DNA of 64,000 nucleotides from Vibrio marisflavi CECT 7928 (GCF_921294215.1 NZ_CAKLDM010000004.1:24332-88331); one strand, 5' to 3'. Positions 42,016 to 52,405 are shown, numbered from the stretch's first letter. Numbers and translations: made by a program. The notes: generated by a model not told the origin, from the sequence alone.

Positions 42016-45000
42016 TGTTTAGTAGTGTGTATAGGGCGTCTAAATCGCATTTCGAGTCGATAAACCACCAACTTCCAGCAAACTGAGAACTTGCGTCCGC
42101 TCCATAGGTTGCTTTGTAGGTATCCTTATTTTCTCGATTTGCCCTGCCAGCAAAGCAAGTACCTAGCGCACCCGATTTACCGTTTAGGTCTTGTAGAGCA
42201 AACTTGCTATACGCCGGTATAGCACTTGAGAACGTCTTTCTGCCGCGTTTAGATTTCCACGCTAAGTCTTCCGTTACTGGCTTCAACACTATATTAAGTT
42301 CACTCAACTTATCGCCAAGTGACTCTAAGTTATCAATATTGCCGTTGTTTAACTCAGAAATCTTCGCTTGTTGCCTTTCTGTCAGTGGCACTTCACTTGC
42401 TGGTGCACTGTGCTTACTTAAGATTTCATCGATCTCTTGAAGTACGTCTGAGCGGTAGTAATTGAATGCAGACTCCCATTTATACAGAATCGTATTTAGC
42501 TCATGACCAGAAAGCAAAGCCAGTCCATCGCCATTAGTGAAATCACTTCGTTTCAGCACTGATAGATCGGCAGCAACTTCTATAAGGGCAACTGAATCAT
42601 TGGAATCATACAGAGGACGCAAAGCCTTTATAAACGCATGGCCTGCCTTGTATTTACGTATTAGAGGGACAATGCCTTCCAAGCGTTTTAGGCGACTTGG
42701 GTCGTTACTTACTAAGTCAGTGTACGCCGCAAAAGCAGTGTCCATCAGCTCTTGTCTGTGTGCAGTGGCTTTCTCTCGCAAGTCTGCTTTGTAGTCACCG
42801 AATACGCCAAGTGCAGTCTTACGTATTTCTTTCCGGTTGGTGTATCCAGACCACTTGAGGTTATCAATGTGAGTGCTGGCCGCTTTAACGTATGGGTGAG
42901 AGTCAAAATACATACCCGCTGACGTTCTCAGCGCTTGCTCGTAGTCGTCTTGGTGAGAAGTCTCATATTGTGACAACTCCAAGTTTACTCGAGTAAGAAC
43001 GTCCTCAGTGCTTGCTTGAGTACCCGCATCGATAACTTGTTGCTCCCAATCTCGACCTAAGAAGAATTGCCTATGTAACTCTGAGATTAACTGGTCCCGA
43101 CCAATGTCTTCGTAGGATTTAACCAACTGTTTGAGCATTGCATTGGTTACTGTTTTGTCTGTTGGGTCTGGATAAACAAGCGTTGCACCGTCTTTAAGAT
43201 CCATTCCGTATTGGGTCTTAAATTTTCCATCAACGGTTTTAATTAACGGGCTTGAATCCATGCCATACTTCTTAAACTTACCCTCGGCTGCATACTTAAA
43301 GAATGTTTCTCTATCAAACGTGTTAGCAATTTGATGAAGAGGGACGCCGCCAGCTGCAAGCGCTTCGAGTTCGGCTTCTGACTGGTTTACATCGGCCAGC
43401 TCGTAACACTTCTCAATTGGAATCTTTTTGAAAGAGCCCTTAACGCTTACGTCATCATTCTTTGACTGCAAAATGCCTGACACTAAGGATTTAACCCGAT
43501 CGATGTCTGTAATAGTGATTACTATATCGTCCTCGGGCGCATCATTGCTCCATGAAGAGCTTGCCTTCGCTTTGTAAGTAAAGCCTTTACGAACCACAAC
43601 ACCGTTCTTAGTGGCGTAGTTGGCCGCATTGGTAAAGATATCTTCGTAACCGGATAGAGTGCCATCATCAATGGATTGCTGGATAGCCGGCTTCAATCGC
43701 TTCATGGTTTGCGCAGCACTCTTGGATTGCTCAATGGTTTTTTGGGCTTTAATCCTGTACTGCTGCAGTTTGAATAGCTTGTCTTTTTCTTCTCTGAATC
43801 GCTTCGCTTCCCAGCTGTTACCGACTTGGCCATCAGCACGACTTTTCCAGTTTTCGACTTCTGTTTGCTGCTTCTCAATCTGTACCGAAAGTTCTTTTAT
43901 ATCGTCACTGAGTTGTGCAGTGTCCGCTTTGGCTGCAATGGTTGCTTTAATGTACTTACTCACGTTGATACCAGAGACACGCTGCATTTCTTGTTTGATT
44001 TTGCGTTCGCGCTCTTTCTTGGCTTGCTCAATTCTTGCTTTCGCTTGTTCTGGATCTGCAGCAAGCATAATCGCGGTTTCGCTACCATCATCCATATTGC
44101 CGTTATCTACGGAGTCATCATCACCATTGAACAAGTCAGAGATCCATTTCGCTTTTCGCTCGATAGTCGATATACGGAAAGCATCAAACGAGCCTTTGCC
44201 TGCGTAGTAGTGAACATTGACCTTCTTAGCTTTTGAACCCACGCGAGCACCGCGACCATTACGCTGAGTTAAACTGGATGGCGTCCACGGTAACGTTAAG
44301 TGATGGATATCAGTCGTACCATGATGCAAGTTAATACCAACTTCGCCTTTTTTGTTCAGTACCATGAACTTATATCGACCGGAGTTATAAGCTTTGGCCA
44401 AACCTTCTAAACCATCAGATTCATCGTCTTCTGTCGCTTTAGAGCCTTTCTTGCCTGCAACTGTGTCACTGTTGAGAATGCCAATTTCTGACAATTTACA
44501 GCCAACGTAGTCAGCAATAATGCGAGCAATTTTAATGTGCTGGGTCTTCTCTTCTGTGAATACCAGCTGCTTGCCACCGGCTAGATAGACTTCCTTGGCA
44601 TTCTCTAGGAACTTGGCATATTTTGGAGAAACAGGGTGAGTGAATTTCAACTTGGCTTTATCGGCCAATGCTGAGAACTTCCCGTCTAGCTCCTGTGTTA
44701 ATACCAATTCAGCGAACTTGCCCTTAATGCTTAGGTCGTGCTCTACAGGAACGTCGACCGTTTCCATTTTAGCTTTGCCCTTGGCATCTATAACGGTCTC
44801 GCCAGCTTCGTCCCTTTGCTCGCGCTTCACTCTGATTGTTTGAGGAAGATTTTCAAGCAGTCCTTGAACGGCCTTAAATTTACTCTTTGCAAAGCGATAC
44901 GTGATCACTTGGTTGTAGAGGTCCATATCAGTACAGGCCTGGTCCATTTTTCGAATCAAACCAAATACTGTGTCGTCTGGGTGCTCTTCTATGATGTCCT

Positions 45001-48000
45001 TGTTTTCAGGTTCGTCAGGATTACTAAGGGCGTCAGCTCGATGGCGTAGCTCTTCATAGATTTCTTTCTGCTCGTCGCTCATATCGACGTAGCTGGTGGC
45101 CGTGTCTAAATCCGGGATATGAACATCACTTGCGACGTCTTGAATATTTTTGCTTGTGACATATCGACCGAAAACAGAACGTAGGGCTTGTAAGTTCTGG
45201 AAGCCTAAAAGTGCTTCCTTGGTTTCAACTGAGCCAGACAACTTGGTAACTGCAGTTTCGCCGGTGCGACCGAATAAGCGAATGAAATCATCAGAATCTA
45301 CAATGCCCATTTTTGCGAATACGTCAGGCGGCAAGATCTGATTAAGCATGTTGAATGCATCAACAGGGCTGTTAACGGTTGGTGTGGCCGTTAGCATATA
45401 TACGCCTTTACCATCATTTCTCGACTTAATGTGGTTGTTCTTGATCTGCATGTCGAGAGCGCGATCGGCTTGAGCAGCATTAGGTAGGAATGCTAGACGG
45501 TTGCCATATCCACCACCTTTGTAGCTATTTCGGAAATCATGAGCCTCATCAACCATGACATTATCGAAAAGCAGATCTTCAAAGTAGGGCAGTGTTTCAT
45601 TCTTCTTGGTGCCATCGTCAGCGTGCTTGGCTTTGAACTTGGCATTTTTCTCAGCTTCTCGATGGTTCGTAGCAATTTTTACGTATTTATTGCTCTTGGC
45701 CACCAATCCCGCATCAACCATATCCATTACATTTTCAGAGATTGTTGAGTCTTTTAATGGGATGCGGTTGTAGACGTCTTTTGTCATGACAACGACGCGA
45801 GCATTGGATTGAGTTAAATCGTGCAGCTGTTTAGCAATCTTTTTCCCGTTAGTGTCAACTTTTAGCTTGGCTCTCAGTATTGGGTTGCCTTGCTTGTCGA
45901 GCTTCTTATTGCCGTCATCGTCTAGCTCTGCTTCACGTAGAATCTTGCCGTTTTCATCTTTTTCTACGTCAAGGCCAATGAACACCTTGTCGCCCAAGTT
46001 CTCTTCACCAAAGAACAGATCGGACTCATAAAACCAGTTCTCTAGGACAGACTTAGGCACCACGATAGCAACACGACTCGCTTTTTTAGTTTGCAAGTTA
46101 TGCGCTATTAGGCCGAGGCCGGTCAGTGTTTTACCTAACCCAGTACCAAGCGCTAAGATCCCGTTTCCATCGGCACTGTGTTTGCGAATGGTTGTATTTT
46201 GGTAAGGCATTAACTCAACAGCACCGGAAACACCTTCCAGGTTTAACGCTGTATCATCATGTTCTGGCTCTATCCATGAGTTGAACTTGTTGTTGTAGTC
46301 ATTTTCTAGGCTATCGGCATGTTCGCTGGTTGCTGCCCACGCTGAAAATTCTTTATCTAAATTGCGGATTCTTTCACGAACTACCGCCTTGCCGGCATTG
46401 TCAGCACCACCACGAACAGCGCCAGTATTGAGATAAGACTCAATTTGCCGTTCAAAGCTTTCATCTTCTTTATTGATCTTCTTGCCGTCTCGCCACCGGT
46501 ACCCAGTAAACGTCGTACCTTGATCTGATACTTCAAAATCTTCGAATCCATCCTCATCGGTAGTAAAGCTACCTAGCTGGAAGTGCGCATATCCTTGATC
46601 GTGTAGGAACTCCAGTAAAACGTGTCTAGGTATCCACTTGTCAGTGAGTTTCATGTGGACCTTGTTAAGCGATATCGTTTTACGCTTTTTCTCAATCAGG
46701 TCCATTTGACGTTGAATATTCGCTTTTACTGCTTCGCTCTCTGTTGCTGAAAGCATGTCAGTAAGTAGCTTAATCTTTGAAGTAATATGACCGCTGGTGG
46801 CGTGATGAATGGCAGAAATGGTCCCATCGTTATTGACCGCCACACCTTCCATTGCGGCTAATTGGTCGAGTAGGGCATCATCATCTAAATCATTGAGTGG
46901 GCTCTTGTAGTATGCGCGAATGTCTTCAATAGTGACCGATGTCTTAGCCAGCTCGCGAGAACAGAAGTGAAGCACATCGCCAATATCGGCATTGTTGTAC
47001 TGTCTGGTAGCTTCTACGCGTAGTGAGCCTTTGAGTAAGTCTGAAACTTTGCCGTTTTTGTCGATCGACGAACGATAGGAGTGCCAATCTGATAGCAATG
47101 ATGCATCCACGCCATCGATGCCAGAGACGCGAGAGCCAAACTTAGCCTTGAGATCGATAATGTCCTCGGCCAGCTGCTTTCTAAACTGTTCGGTCTGAAA
47201 ATCTTCATTCTCATCACCTGCAGCTACCATGGACGAGAGTGTTTTTATTCGCTTGCCGGCGATGATCCCTTGGAATGCATGGTCTCGATACTGAGGCTTA
47301 ACTTTTTCAACTTCCCTAATAAGCTTTTTAAATTGAGGTTCGCATAAATATGAGTAGTCTTCGCTGAGTTTAAGTGCCTGGCTAACGGTAAGAGTGCTCA
47401 TTGAATGGTATGAACCAGTTAACGCTCGTACTTCACTTGTATGTTCAGCGCCATAGGTTGCCTTATCTACTTTGCCAGTTTTGGCGGCATCAGGAAAAGC
47501 TACCCATTCGCCATTTTCCATAATCATTTGCTTGCCGTTATGGATTCGAGTGTCACCTTCGCCGTACTTATCACTCACAGGTTCCACGGTATCAAGCTCA
47601 TCCCAAGCAATACGAGTATCAAATTTGTGAGAAATCGCTTTTGCTATTTGTTCATTGCTTCTATTGCCGCGATCAACAATCTTACGAGCAAAGCGACCGG
47701 TACCTTGCACCGATTGTTCGCCATTGATGAAGCGTTTACCGTCACGGTCAAACCACTTGCCATCTATCCAGGTATCCCAAAGAACGCTTGAAGACTTCAA
47801 TAAATCCGCGCCGGCGTTATCAATTTTGTCTTTTGCTTCTTCGGTATGCTTACGCCAGATAACAAAGTCAGTCACAACACTGGTATCGGCAAAGGTACCC
47901 GTTGGCAGTCGGTGAGCACCCAAGAACTCCGCTTTCATCGAGAGCGATAAACGCCATTTACGCAGTGACTTTTTATCGACGATTCGAGTTGGAAGCACCA

Positions 48001-48643
48001 AAGCAATCAATCCACCAGCTTTTGCCTTGTCGATAGAGCGGGTAACAAAATACTGATCAGCATCTTTGATGGACTTGTACTCGCTATCTTTCATTGCACT
48101 TTCGCCGCGAGCGCCGTAGGGCGGGTTGCCAATTACCAGGTCAAAACCCTCAATGTCGGGATCTGAGGCCACCTGTTCAAAACCACTATTGATAACGTGA
48201 TCGTCTGGGTGAAGAATTTGGTTGATGGCAGAGCTTGTTTTGTCCATTTCAATAGAAGTAACCAGGGTGCCTTTTGGTTTTGTCTCACTGAATACCCCAA
48301 CGCCAGCTGCAGGTTCCAATACAGAGCCGTTTTCAAAGCCGTAGGCAGATAATGCATCCCACGTCGCCTGGGCCACCCATTTTGGTGTGTAATATTCATT
48401 GGTTGAACCGCCAATGCCTCCCCAGCCGGTGTAGTTTCTGAGCATTAGTCGCTCTTCATCACTAATTTTTGAGTAGTCGCCATCGACTCGTTTTAAGATG
48501 TGTACCGCTAAATCATTCGCTTTAACGCGAGTTTTCCCTTTTCTTGTATCGCTGATATCAAGCACCAGGAAGCGCTCGAACAGAGCCACTAGCTCGGAAA
48601 AGCTGGCTGCTTTCCTTATGTCATTTTTGAAGTTAATTCCCAT
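42008..48643 (-). CDS. darB: DarB-like methyltransferase-helicase antirestriction protein
   Basis: This 2211-residue protein matches the plan and size of P1 DarB. Near residue 172 an NPPYGARGE motif marks an N6-adenine methyltransferase domain. A superfamily 2 helicase follows: Walker A LGTGLGKT near 833, VMVDEAHDF near 1031 and QRNGRGARVGSKAKK (motif VI) near 1463. A long helical C terminus continues to the end. P1 DarB is packaged and shields injected DNA from type I restriction, though methylation targets are unknown. All visible catalytic motifs are intact. A small acidic gene is coupled downstream. Confidence 0.88.
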   Translation of the reverse strand: MGINFKNDIRKAASFSELVALFERFLVLDISDTRKGKTRVKANDLAVHILKRVDGDYSKISDEERLMLRNYTGWGGIGGSTNEYYTPKWVAQATWDALSAYGFENGSVLEPAAGVGVFSETKPKGTLVTSIEMDKTSSAINQILHPDDHVINSGFEQVASDPDIEGFDLVIGNPPYGARGESAMKDSEYKSIKDADQYFVTRSIDKAKAGGLIALVLPTRIVDKKSLRKWRLSLSMKAEFLGAHRLPTGTFADTSVVTDFVIWRKHTEEAKDKIDNAGADLLKSSSVLWDTWIDGKWFDRDGKRFINGEQSVQGTGRFARKIVDRGNRSNEQIAKAISHKFDTRIAWDELDTVEPVSDKYGEGDTRIHNGKQMIMENGEWVAFPDAAKTGKVDKATYGAEHTSEVRALTGSYHSMSTLTVSQALKLSEDYSYLCEPQFKKLIREVEKVKPQYRDHAFQGIIAGKRIKTLSSMVAAGDENEDFQTEQFRKQLAEDIIDLKAKFGSRVSGIDGVDASLLSDWHSYRSSIDKNGKVSDLLKGSLRVEATRQYNNADIGDVLHFCSRELAKTSVTIEDIRAYYKSPLNDLDDDALLDQLAAMEGVAVNNDGTISAIHHATSGHITSKIKLLTDMLSATESEAVKANIQRQMDLIEKKRKTISLNKVHMKLTDKWIPRHVLLEFLHDQGYAHFQLGSFTTDEDGFEDFEVSDQGTTFTGYRWRDGKKINKEDESFERQIESYLNTGAVRGGADNAGKAVVRERIRNLDKEFSAWAATSEHADSLENDYNNKFNSWIEPEHDDTALNLEGVSGAVELMPYQNTTIRKHSADGNGILALGTGLGKTLTGLGLIAHNLQTKKASRVAIVVPKSVLENWFYESDLFFGEENLGDKVFIGLDVEKDENGKILREAELDDDGNKKLDKQGNPILRAKLKVDTNGKKIAKQLHDLTQSNARVVVMTKDVYNRIPLKDSTISENVMDMVDAGLVAKSNKYVKIATNHREAEKNAKFKAKHADDGTKKNETLPYFEDLLFDNVMVDEAHDFRNSYKGGGYGNRLAFLPNAAQADRALDMQIKNNHIKSRNDGKGVYMLTATPTVNSPVDAFNMLNQILPPDVFAKMGIVDSDDFIRLFGRTGETAVTKLSGSVETKEALLGFQNLQALRSVFGRYVTSKNIQDVASDVHIPDLDTATSYVDMSDEQKEIYEELRHRADALSNPDEPENKDIIEEHPDDTVFGLIRKMDQACTDMDLYNQVITYRFAKSKFKAVQGLLENLPQTIRVKREQRDEAGETVIDAKGKAKMETVDVPVEHDLSIKGKFAELVLTQELDGKFSALADKAKLKFTHPVSPKYAKFLENAKEVYLAGGKQLVFTEEKTQHIKIARIIADYVGCKLSEIGILNSDTVAGKKGSKATEDDESDGLEGLAKAYNSGRYKFMVLNKKGEVGINLHHGTTDIHHLTLPWTPSSLTQRNGRGARVGSKAKKVNVHYYAGKGSFDAFRISTIERKAKWISDLFNGDDDSVDNGNMDDGSETAIMLAADPEQAKARIEQAKKERERKIKQEMQRVSGINVSKYIKATIAAKADTAQLSDDIKELSVQIEKQQTEVENWKSRADGQVGNSWEAKRFREEKDKLFKLQQYRIKAQKTIEQSKSAAQTMKRLKPAIQQSIDDGTLSGYEDIFTNAANYATKNGVVVRKGFTYKAKASSSWSNDAPEDDIVITITDIDRVKSLVSGILQSKNDDVSVKGSFKKIPIEKCYELADVNQSEAELEALAAGGVPLHQIANTFDRETFFKYAAEGKFKKYGMDSSPLIKTVDGKFKTQYGMDLKDGATLVYPDPTDKTVTNAMLKQLVKSYEDIGRDQLISELHRQFFLGRDWEQQVIDAGTQASTEDVLTRVNLELSQYETSHQDDYEQALRTSAGMYFDSHPYVKAASTHIDNLKWSGYTNRKEIRKTALGVFGDYKADLREKATAHRQELMDTAFAAYTDLVSNDPSRLKRLEGIVPLIRKYKAGHAFIKALRPLYDSNDSVALIEVAADLSVLKRSDFTNGDGLALLSGHELNTILYKWESAFNYYRSDVLQEIDEILSKHSAPASEVPLTERQQAKISELNNGNIDNLESLGDKLSELNIVLKPVTEDLAWKSKRGRKTFSSAIPAYSKFALQDLNGKSGALGTCFAGRANRENKDTYKATYGADASSQFAGSWWFIDSKCDLDALYTLLNNA

Positions 48644-48667
48644 TGTGATTCCCTGATGAACCTAAAA

Positions 48668-48708
48668 AAAAGGTAAAAAAAAAGCCGAGCTGAATGCCCG
48701 ACTTTTTG
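48668..48708 (-). terminator. Terminator-like hairpin upstream of the DarB-like gene
   Basis: On the minus strand GTCGGG CATTCAG CTCGGC with two G-T pairs is followed by at least eight T. It would stop leftward transcription coming from the portal side. On the plus strand pairing is poorer. Confidence 0.5.
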
Positions 48709-48772
48709 CTTACCCCCACCTAGAAAAACGCCACTTGTTAAATGAAAAAAGTTTTTATAGGACCGGCCTAGT

Positions 48773-48781
48773 ATTCCTAAC
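48773..48781 (+). promoter_or_regulatory. ATTCCTAAC motif upstream of the portal gene
   Basis: The motif lies 124 bases before the portal start in a TAGTATTCCTAACA context identical over 13 bases to the copy before the terminase gene. Activator-binding promoter element inferred. Confidence 0.5.
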
Positions 48782-48904
48782 AGCAAGAGCTTAAACAAGG
48801 GTAAAAATTAACTGAATATGTGTGTAACGCTGGCCTGCACTGGTTGTTCCCGTATTATCAAACCACCCCTACAGATACAAAAACGTCTTAATTTTGAGGT
48901 TGAA

Positions 48905-50581
48905 ATGGCTAAGCGGTCAAAGAACGACAAGATGAGTTTTGGCTCAGTCCTAAAGGTAGCGTTTCCGTTTTACAGTCCTGATGATGACAAAGAGAACAGC
49001 ACCACTTATGAAAGTGGAGCTGGCTATACTGGCTCAGCTTTTCATGAAAGGGAGAAGTACACTCCAGATGCTAACAGCTCGCTTGTCACTAATGGCCGAA
49101 GCAATACCGACAGGCTTTACATGCGTAAGCTGCCTAACGATAGGTTTTTACGTTATGACGTCTACAAAGAGATGGAAGATGACAGCACGATGTCTGCTGC
49201 GCTTGATGTCCATTTATCCAATGCGTTATCGGTACCCTCGACAGGGGGAATGTCGGTATACCTAAAGCCTAAAGACGACAAATTCAATGAATACGTTGCT
49301 CAACTCAATAGAGAACTCATTACGCCCATAAATGCCAACTTGATGAACTGGTGTTACACCATGGCAGTGTATGGCGTTAACTACGTGAGGCCGTATGTCG
49401 AAAAAGGCAAAGGTATTACGCATTTAGAGGCAAACTATTACACATTGCCCAATCAGATTAGAGAGTATGAGAGAAGTGGCCAGCTGTGTGGGTTTACTTC
49501 TGAGCAATTAAAAACACGTAGGAACGGCGATCAAGTTCGACTTGCTGAGCCCTGGGCCTTAATTCCGTTAAAAATGCCGGTTTGGCGTCCCGATATGGAT
49601 ATAGAGCCGATCAACTACACTGGTGAAACGTACTCTCTTTATTCCGATGCTCACACTAGAAAGCCAATAGAAACTCAAAACTATGGCACATCGATGCTGC
49701 ACACAAGTTTTGAGTCCTGGTCGATGCTTCGACAAGCCATAGCTTCATTAGGCTCCAGTCGTGTGAATGCTGCAATGATTGACCGACTAATCACGGCGAA
49801 CACTGACGGCCTTGACGCTGCCAGGGCTGCAGAGTACATCAACTTAATCGCTGAGCAATTGAAAAAAGACAGGCAAGAGGTTGTCACTAAGTCTCAAAAA
49901 ACCGGTGTTTTGCCTACAGTGATGAATACGTTAGTTCCCGTTTTAGGTGGCTCTAAAGGTGGATTGCAAATCGAAACGTTCTCTACGGACCCAAATATCA
50001 ACCACATTGAAGACATCATGTTTCATCTAAAGCGAATGGCTGGTGCTTTAGGTGTTGATAGTTCATTGCTTGGTTTTGGCGATCTGTTAAGTGGTGGCCT
50101 GGGTGATGGTGGCTTTTTTAGAACTTCGATACAAGCAGCACTAAGAGCGAATCATATTCGTAGTGCCTGCGTTGCTTTTATCAAAAGGGCAATCGATATC
50201 CATACTATTTTCCGTGATGGGAAAGTGTGGCATGACGAGGATGCGCCATTCGAGATTCGCTTTAACTCACTTAATACAGCGATACAGCAAGAAGAAGCCG
50301 CCGCTCAAGAGTCCAATGTTAACTACGCAACCACTTTGGCTACCGTTTTAGATCTCATTGAAAACTCACCAATCAATAAGAGTGAAACGTTAAAAACGCA
50401 CTTGTATACCTCAGTTTTAGAGATGGAGCCTGATTTAGCTAAGAAGGTAATAGGGGAGCTTGCCAAAAAAGTAGCGGACGATAAGGGCATGATGGAGTCT
50501 TTAGGGATGGATACCCCAGAGGATGCAGAGCGCTACGTTCGTGACGTAGTTTTAGATTTACTAACAGACCTAAGAGAATAA
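48905..50581 (+). CDS. Portal protein
   Basis: This 558-residue protein has portal features: an early MEDDSTMSAALDVHL helix, a NWCYTMAVYGVNYVRPYV strand-helix region, and a central helical stem around VLPTVMNTLVPVLGGSKGGL...LLGFGDLLSGGLGDG. It forms the dodecameric ring through which DNA is packaged and ejected. Its start is ATG 48905, with GAGG upstream, rather than ATG 48818. The neighbouring gene overlaps nothing but follows within five bases, and the terminase is 12 kb away. Confidence 0.82.
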   Translation: MAKRSKNDKMSFGSVLKVAFPFYSPDDDKENSTTYESGAGYTGSAFHEREKYTPDANSSLVTNGRSNTDRLYMRKLPNDRFLRYDVYKEMEDDSTMSAALDVHLSNALSVPSTGGMSVYLKPKDDKFNEYVAQLNRELITPINANLMNWCYTMAVYGVNYVRPYVEKGKGITHLEANYYTLPNQIREYERSGQLCGFTSEQLKTRRNGDQVRLAEPWALIPLKMPVWRPDMDIEPINYTGETYSLYSDAHTRKPIETQNYGTSMLHTSFESWSMLRQAIASLGSSRVNAAMIDRLITANTDGLDAARAAEYINLIAEQLKKDRQEVVTKSQKTGVLPTVMNTLVPVLGGSKGGLQIETFSTDPNINHIEDIMFHLKRMAGALGVDSSLLGFGDLLSGGLGDGGFFRTSIQAALRANHIRSACVAFIKRAIDIHTIFRDGKVWHDEDAPFEIRFNSLNTAIQQEEAAAQESNVNYATTLATVLDLIENSPINKSETLKTHLYTSVLEMEPDLAKKVIGELAKKVADDKGMMESLGMDTPEDAERYVRDVVLDLLTDLRE

Positions 50582-50585
50582 ACCA

Positions 50586-51536
50586 GTGGAAAGAAAAATA
50601 CTTCGAAAGGTAAAGGACCGATTCAATCTATTTAATGACGGTCGTAAACTCAACAGTAACAAGCGTAAATACGTTATCAAAGCGGTGCAGTCTATGATTG
50701 AAGCTGCGCAAACCAATGAATTGTTAAGGCTTGGCGAGGCTTATGGTTACTATGGCCACCAGCCCAGGCAGCGAGCGAACAAGTTAAGTATTGGCGAAAC
50801 CGAAGTGATTAATATCAAAGGTCGTCCAGTAGTTGTTGAAAATGTCCCTTCAAACTGCACAACGTCGTTGAGCTGCAGTGATGATGGCATTGTGACTCAC
50901 GAACAAGACATATTCGATACGCCAACGGGGCGAATTATCGATTCTTTGATTAAATCAGGGGTAGGGGGTTGGTCCTGGGCTACGAGTGGTCGCGATGGTA
51001 GTTCAGCTGGTGGTGAGTGCATCACGAACAACTATTACGGGATGGACTACGTACTCCAGCCGAATTATCTGTCACTCGATCACCCTCAAATGATGATGGA
51101 AAGCACCCAGCAACACGATAAGTTACTCGAATCACTGGCGTCCAATGGGTTCGACGATGACAGTGCAGATAACATTATCAAGTCATTTAGTCGTCAAACT
51201 GCTAATCCAGAGCGCATAGCAGAGCTGGAAACGGAAACCATGTATCTAGAAGGTGTGAACGCTTCACTAGAAGAGGAAGTTAAGGCACTGAAACGAGGCA
51301 AGGATATGCTGCTAGAGGCCGTAGAAAGCTTGCCTTTTTACTTAACTACCGAGCAGAAAGATGCCATAAGCAATTTGTCATCAGAGCGAGATCTTAAGGT
51401 TATCTCGATGATGTTCGAGTCGGTTGGAGATAAAAAGCTTAAGACGTTTGAGCCGGCTAATGCTACCGTTTCAGCCACAGGCGAGAAGATGAAGCATGAG
51501 ATAAATTACTCAGGTACACGTCGACGCTTTAGCTAA
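50586..51536 (+). CDS. Portal-proximal head protein (possible scaffold or protease)
   Basis: This 316-residue protein starts at GTG 50586, four bases after the portal stop. Residues 1-60 are basic, 60-190 mixed with a PTGRIIDSLIKSGVGGWSWA stretch, and 200-250 form a probable coiled coil (AELETETMYLEGVNASLEEEVKALKR), as in scaffolding proteins. I see no clear protease catalytic triad. Its place right after the portal suggests a head-assembly role. Confidence 0.55.
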   Translation: MERKILRKVKDRFNLFNDGRKLNSNKRKYVIKAVQSMIEAAQTNELLRLGEAYGYYGHQPRQRANKLSIGETEVINIKGRPVVVENVPSNCTTSLSCSDDGIVTHEQDIFDTPTGRIIDSLIKSGVGGWSWATSGRDGSSAGGECITNNYYGMDYVLQPNYLSLDHPQMMMESTQQHDKLLESLASNGFDDDSADNIIKSFSRQTANPERIAELETETMYLEGVNASLEEEVKALKRGKDMLLEAVESLPFYLTTEQKDAISNLSSERDLKVISMMFESVGDKKLKTFEPANATVSATGEKMKHEINYSGTRRRFS

Positions 51537-51545
51537 TTGTGAACT

Positions 51546-51574
51546 GGCCCAAAATATAAGATCCATTTTGGGCC
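51546..51574 (+). terminator. 10-bp hairpin after the portal operon
   Basis: GGCCCAAAAT / ATTTTGGGCC is a perfect 10-bp inverted repeat with a 9-base loop. No T-run follows, so it may be a weak or factor-dependent terminator. Confidence 0.55.
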
Positions 51575-51676
51575 TGAATCGCAATATAAAGATCCAATAA
51601 AAACGGTTCTTTGTGCCTATTTTTACGCAAAAACCGGTGCTACCTGGTCAATGATTTATGTACTAATTAGGACTTA

Positions 51677-52030
51677 TCATTCCTCATTTTTCGGACAAAT
51701 AGCCTTCAAAAAAATCTTATTACGTCTATAGCGCAATGGTCGCCAATCCCAGCCGCAAATCGAAACGGCATCATATACACCCACAATGTAGCTACACGCA
51801 CGAACAATATTTACTCCAGCTTCAAAGTTCGCCTTCTCATCAACAATGAGAGTCAGTGCGCCATTACTCTTTTGCTGGTGGATTCGGAAGTAACACCCAG
51901 ACAAAGTTATTAACAGCTCGCTAGGAACGACAGGGGCGTTTTTCGCTGGTGCCTGTTTGCGTCGCCTGGCTTGTAATACCTCGTTTGCTTTCTGTTGCAG
52001 CTCTGAAACTATCGATTCTTTTGATTTCAT
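51677..52030 (-). CDS. Conserved-looking protein of unknown function
   Basis: This 117-residue protein has a helical N terminus, a central strand group (LLITLSGCYFRIHQQKSNGALTLIVDE) and a C-terminal W-W-rich segment ending in a basic strand (WDWRPLRYRRNKIFLKAI). I do not recognise it. It reads leftward, facing the portal operon, and has its own motif copy upstream (52063-52071). Confidence 0.55.
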   Translation of the reverse strand: MKSKESIVSELQQKANEVLQARRRKQAPAKNAPVVPSELLITLSGCYFRIHQQKSNGALTLIVDEKANFEAGVNIVRACSYIVGVYDAVSICGWDWRPLRYRRNKIFLKAICPKNEE

Positions 52031-52062
52031 TTGTTCACACTCTTACCCACAAAATATTTGGT

Positions 52063-52150
52063 GTTAGGAATAGTACAGAAGTAAAAAAAGACTAATCAAG
52101 AGCAAAAAACGCAGAGGGTGGAATGTGCTCAGTTTTTATTCGTTAGGAAT
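52063..52150 (-). promoter_or_regulatory. Two ATTCCTAAC copies (minus strand) upstream of the 51677 gene
   Basis: The complement GTTAGGAAT lies at 52063-52071 and 52142-52150, both pointing at the 52030 start, as the plus-strand copies point at their genes. Probable regulated promoter region. Confidence 0.5.
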
Positions 52151-52221
52151 TCATTACTAGCAAATGCTTGAAGATCATGTGGCGAATGATCAATAATGGC
52201 GCCAGCCGCAGGGATAAAAAA

Positions 52222-52405
52222 AGGCCGAACACCGAAATGTTCAGCCTTTCTCCAAAATCTTCACGGAAGTTGGCGCTTCCGTGATGTGGTTAGAAAACTA
52301 ACCTGCGCTGCAACAAAGGGTATCAACAAAAGTGGTACCAAAAAACCGACTAAGTTTTTGAACAATGTAAGACAGCAAGCCCGTCAATTATAGCAACGGG
52401 CGCTG
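52222..52405 (+). ncRNA. Structured leader or small RNA with four hairpins
   Basis: Four hairpins stand in a row: 52222-52247 (AGGC.GAACA / TGTTC.GCCT, one mismatch), 52261-52284 (a perfect 9-bp stem), 52288-52303 (GGTTAG AAAA CTAACC) and 52373-52405 (CAGC plus GCCCGT paired with ACGGGC plus GCTG). They lie upstream of the winged-helix replication-like gene. A short frame crosses them but is not convincing. This may be a riboregulator, an antisense RNA like P1 c4, or a processed leader. Confidence 0.5.

Noticed and set aside
48616-48798. 60-codon minus-strand frame upstream of the DarB-like gene
   Set aside because: It runs over a terminator-like hairpin and an A/T tract and has no supporting ribosome site.
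52196-52393. 65-codon plus-strand frame across the hairpin region
   Set aside because: It spans strong RNA stems and lacks a ribosome site; a structured RNA explains the region better.
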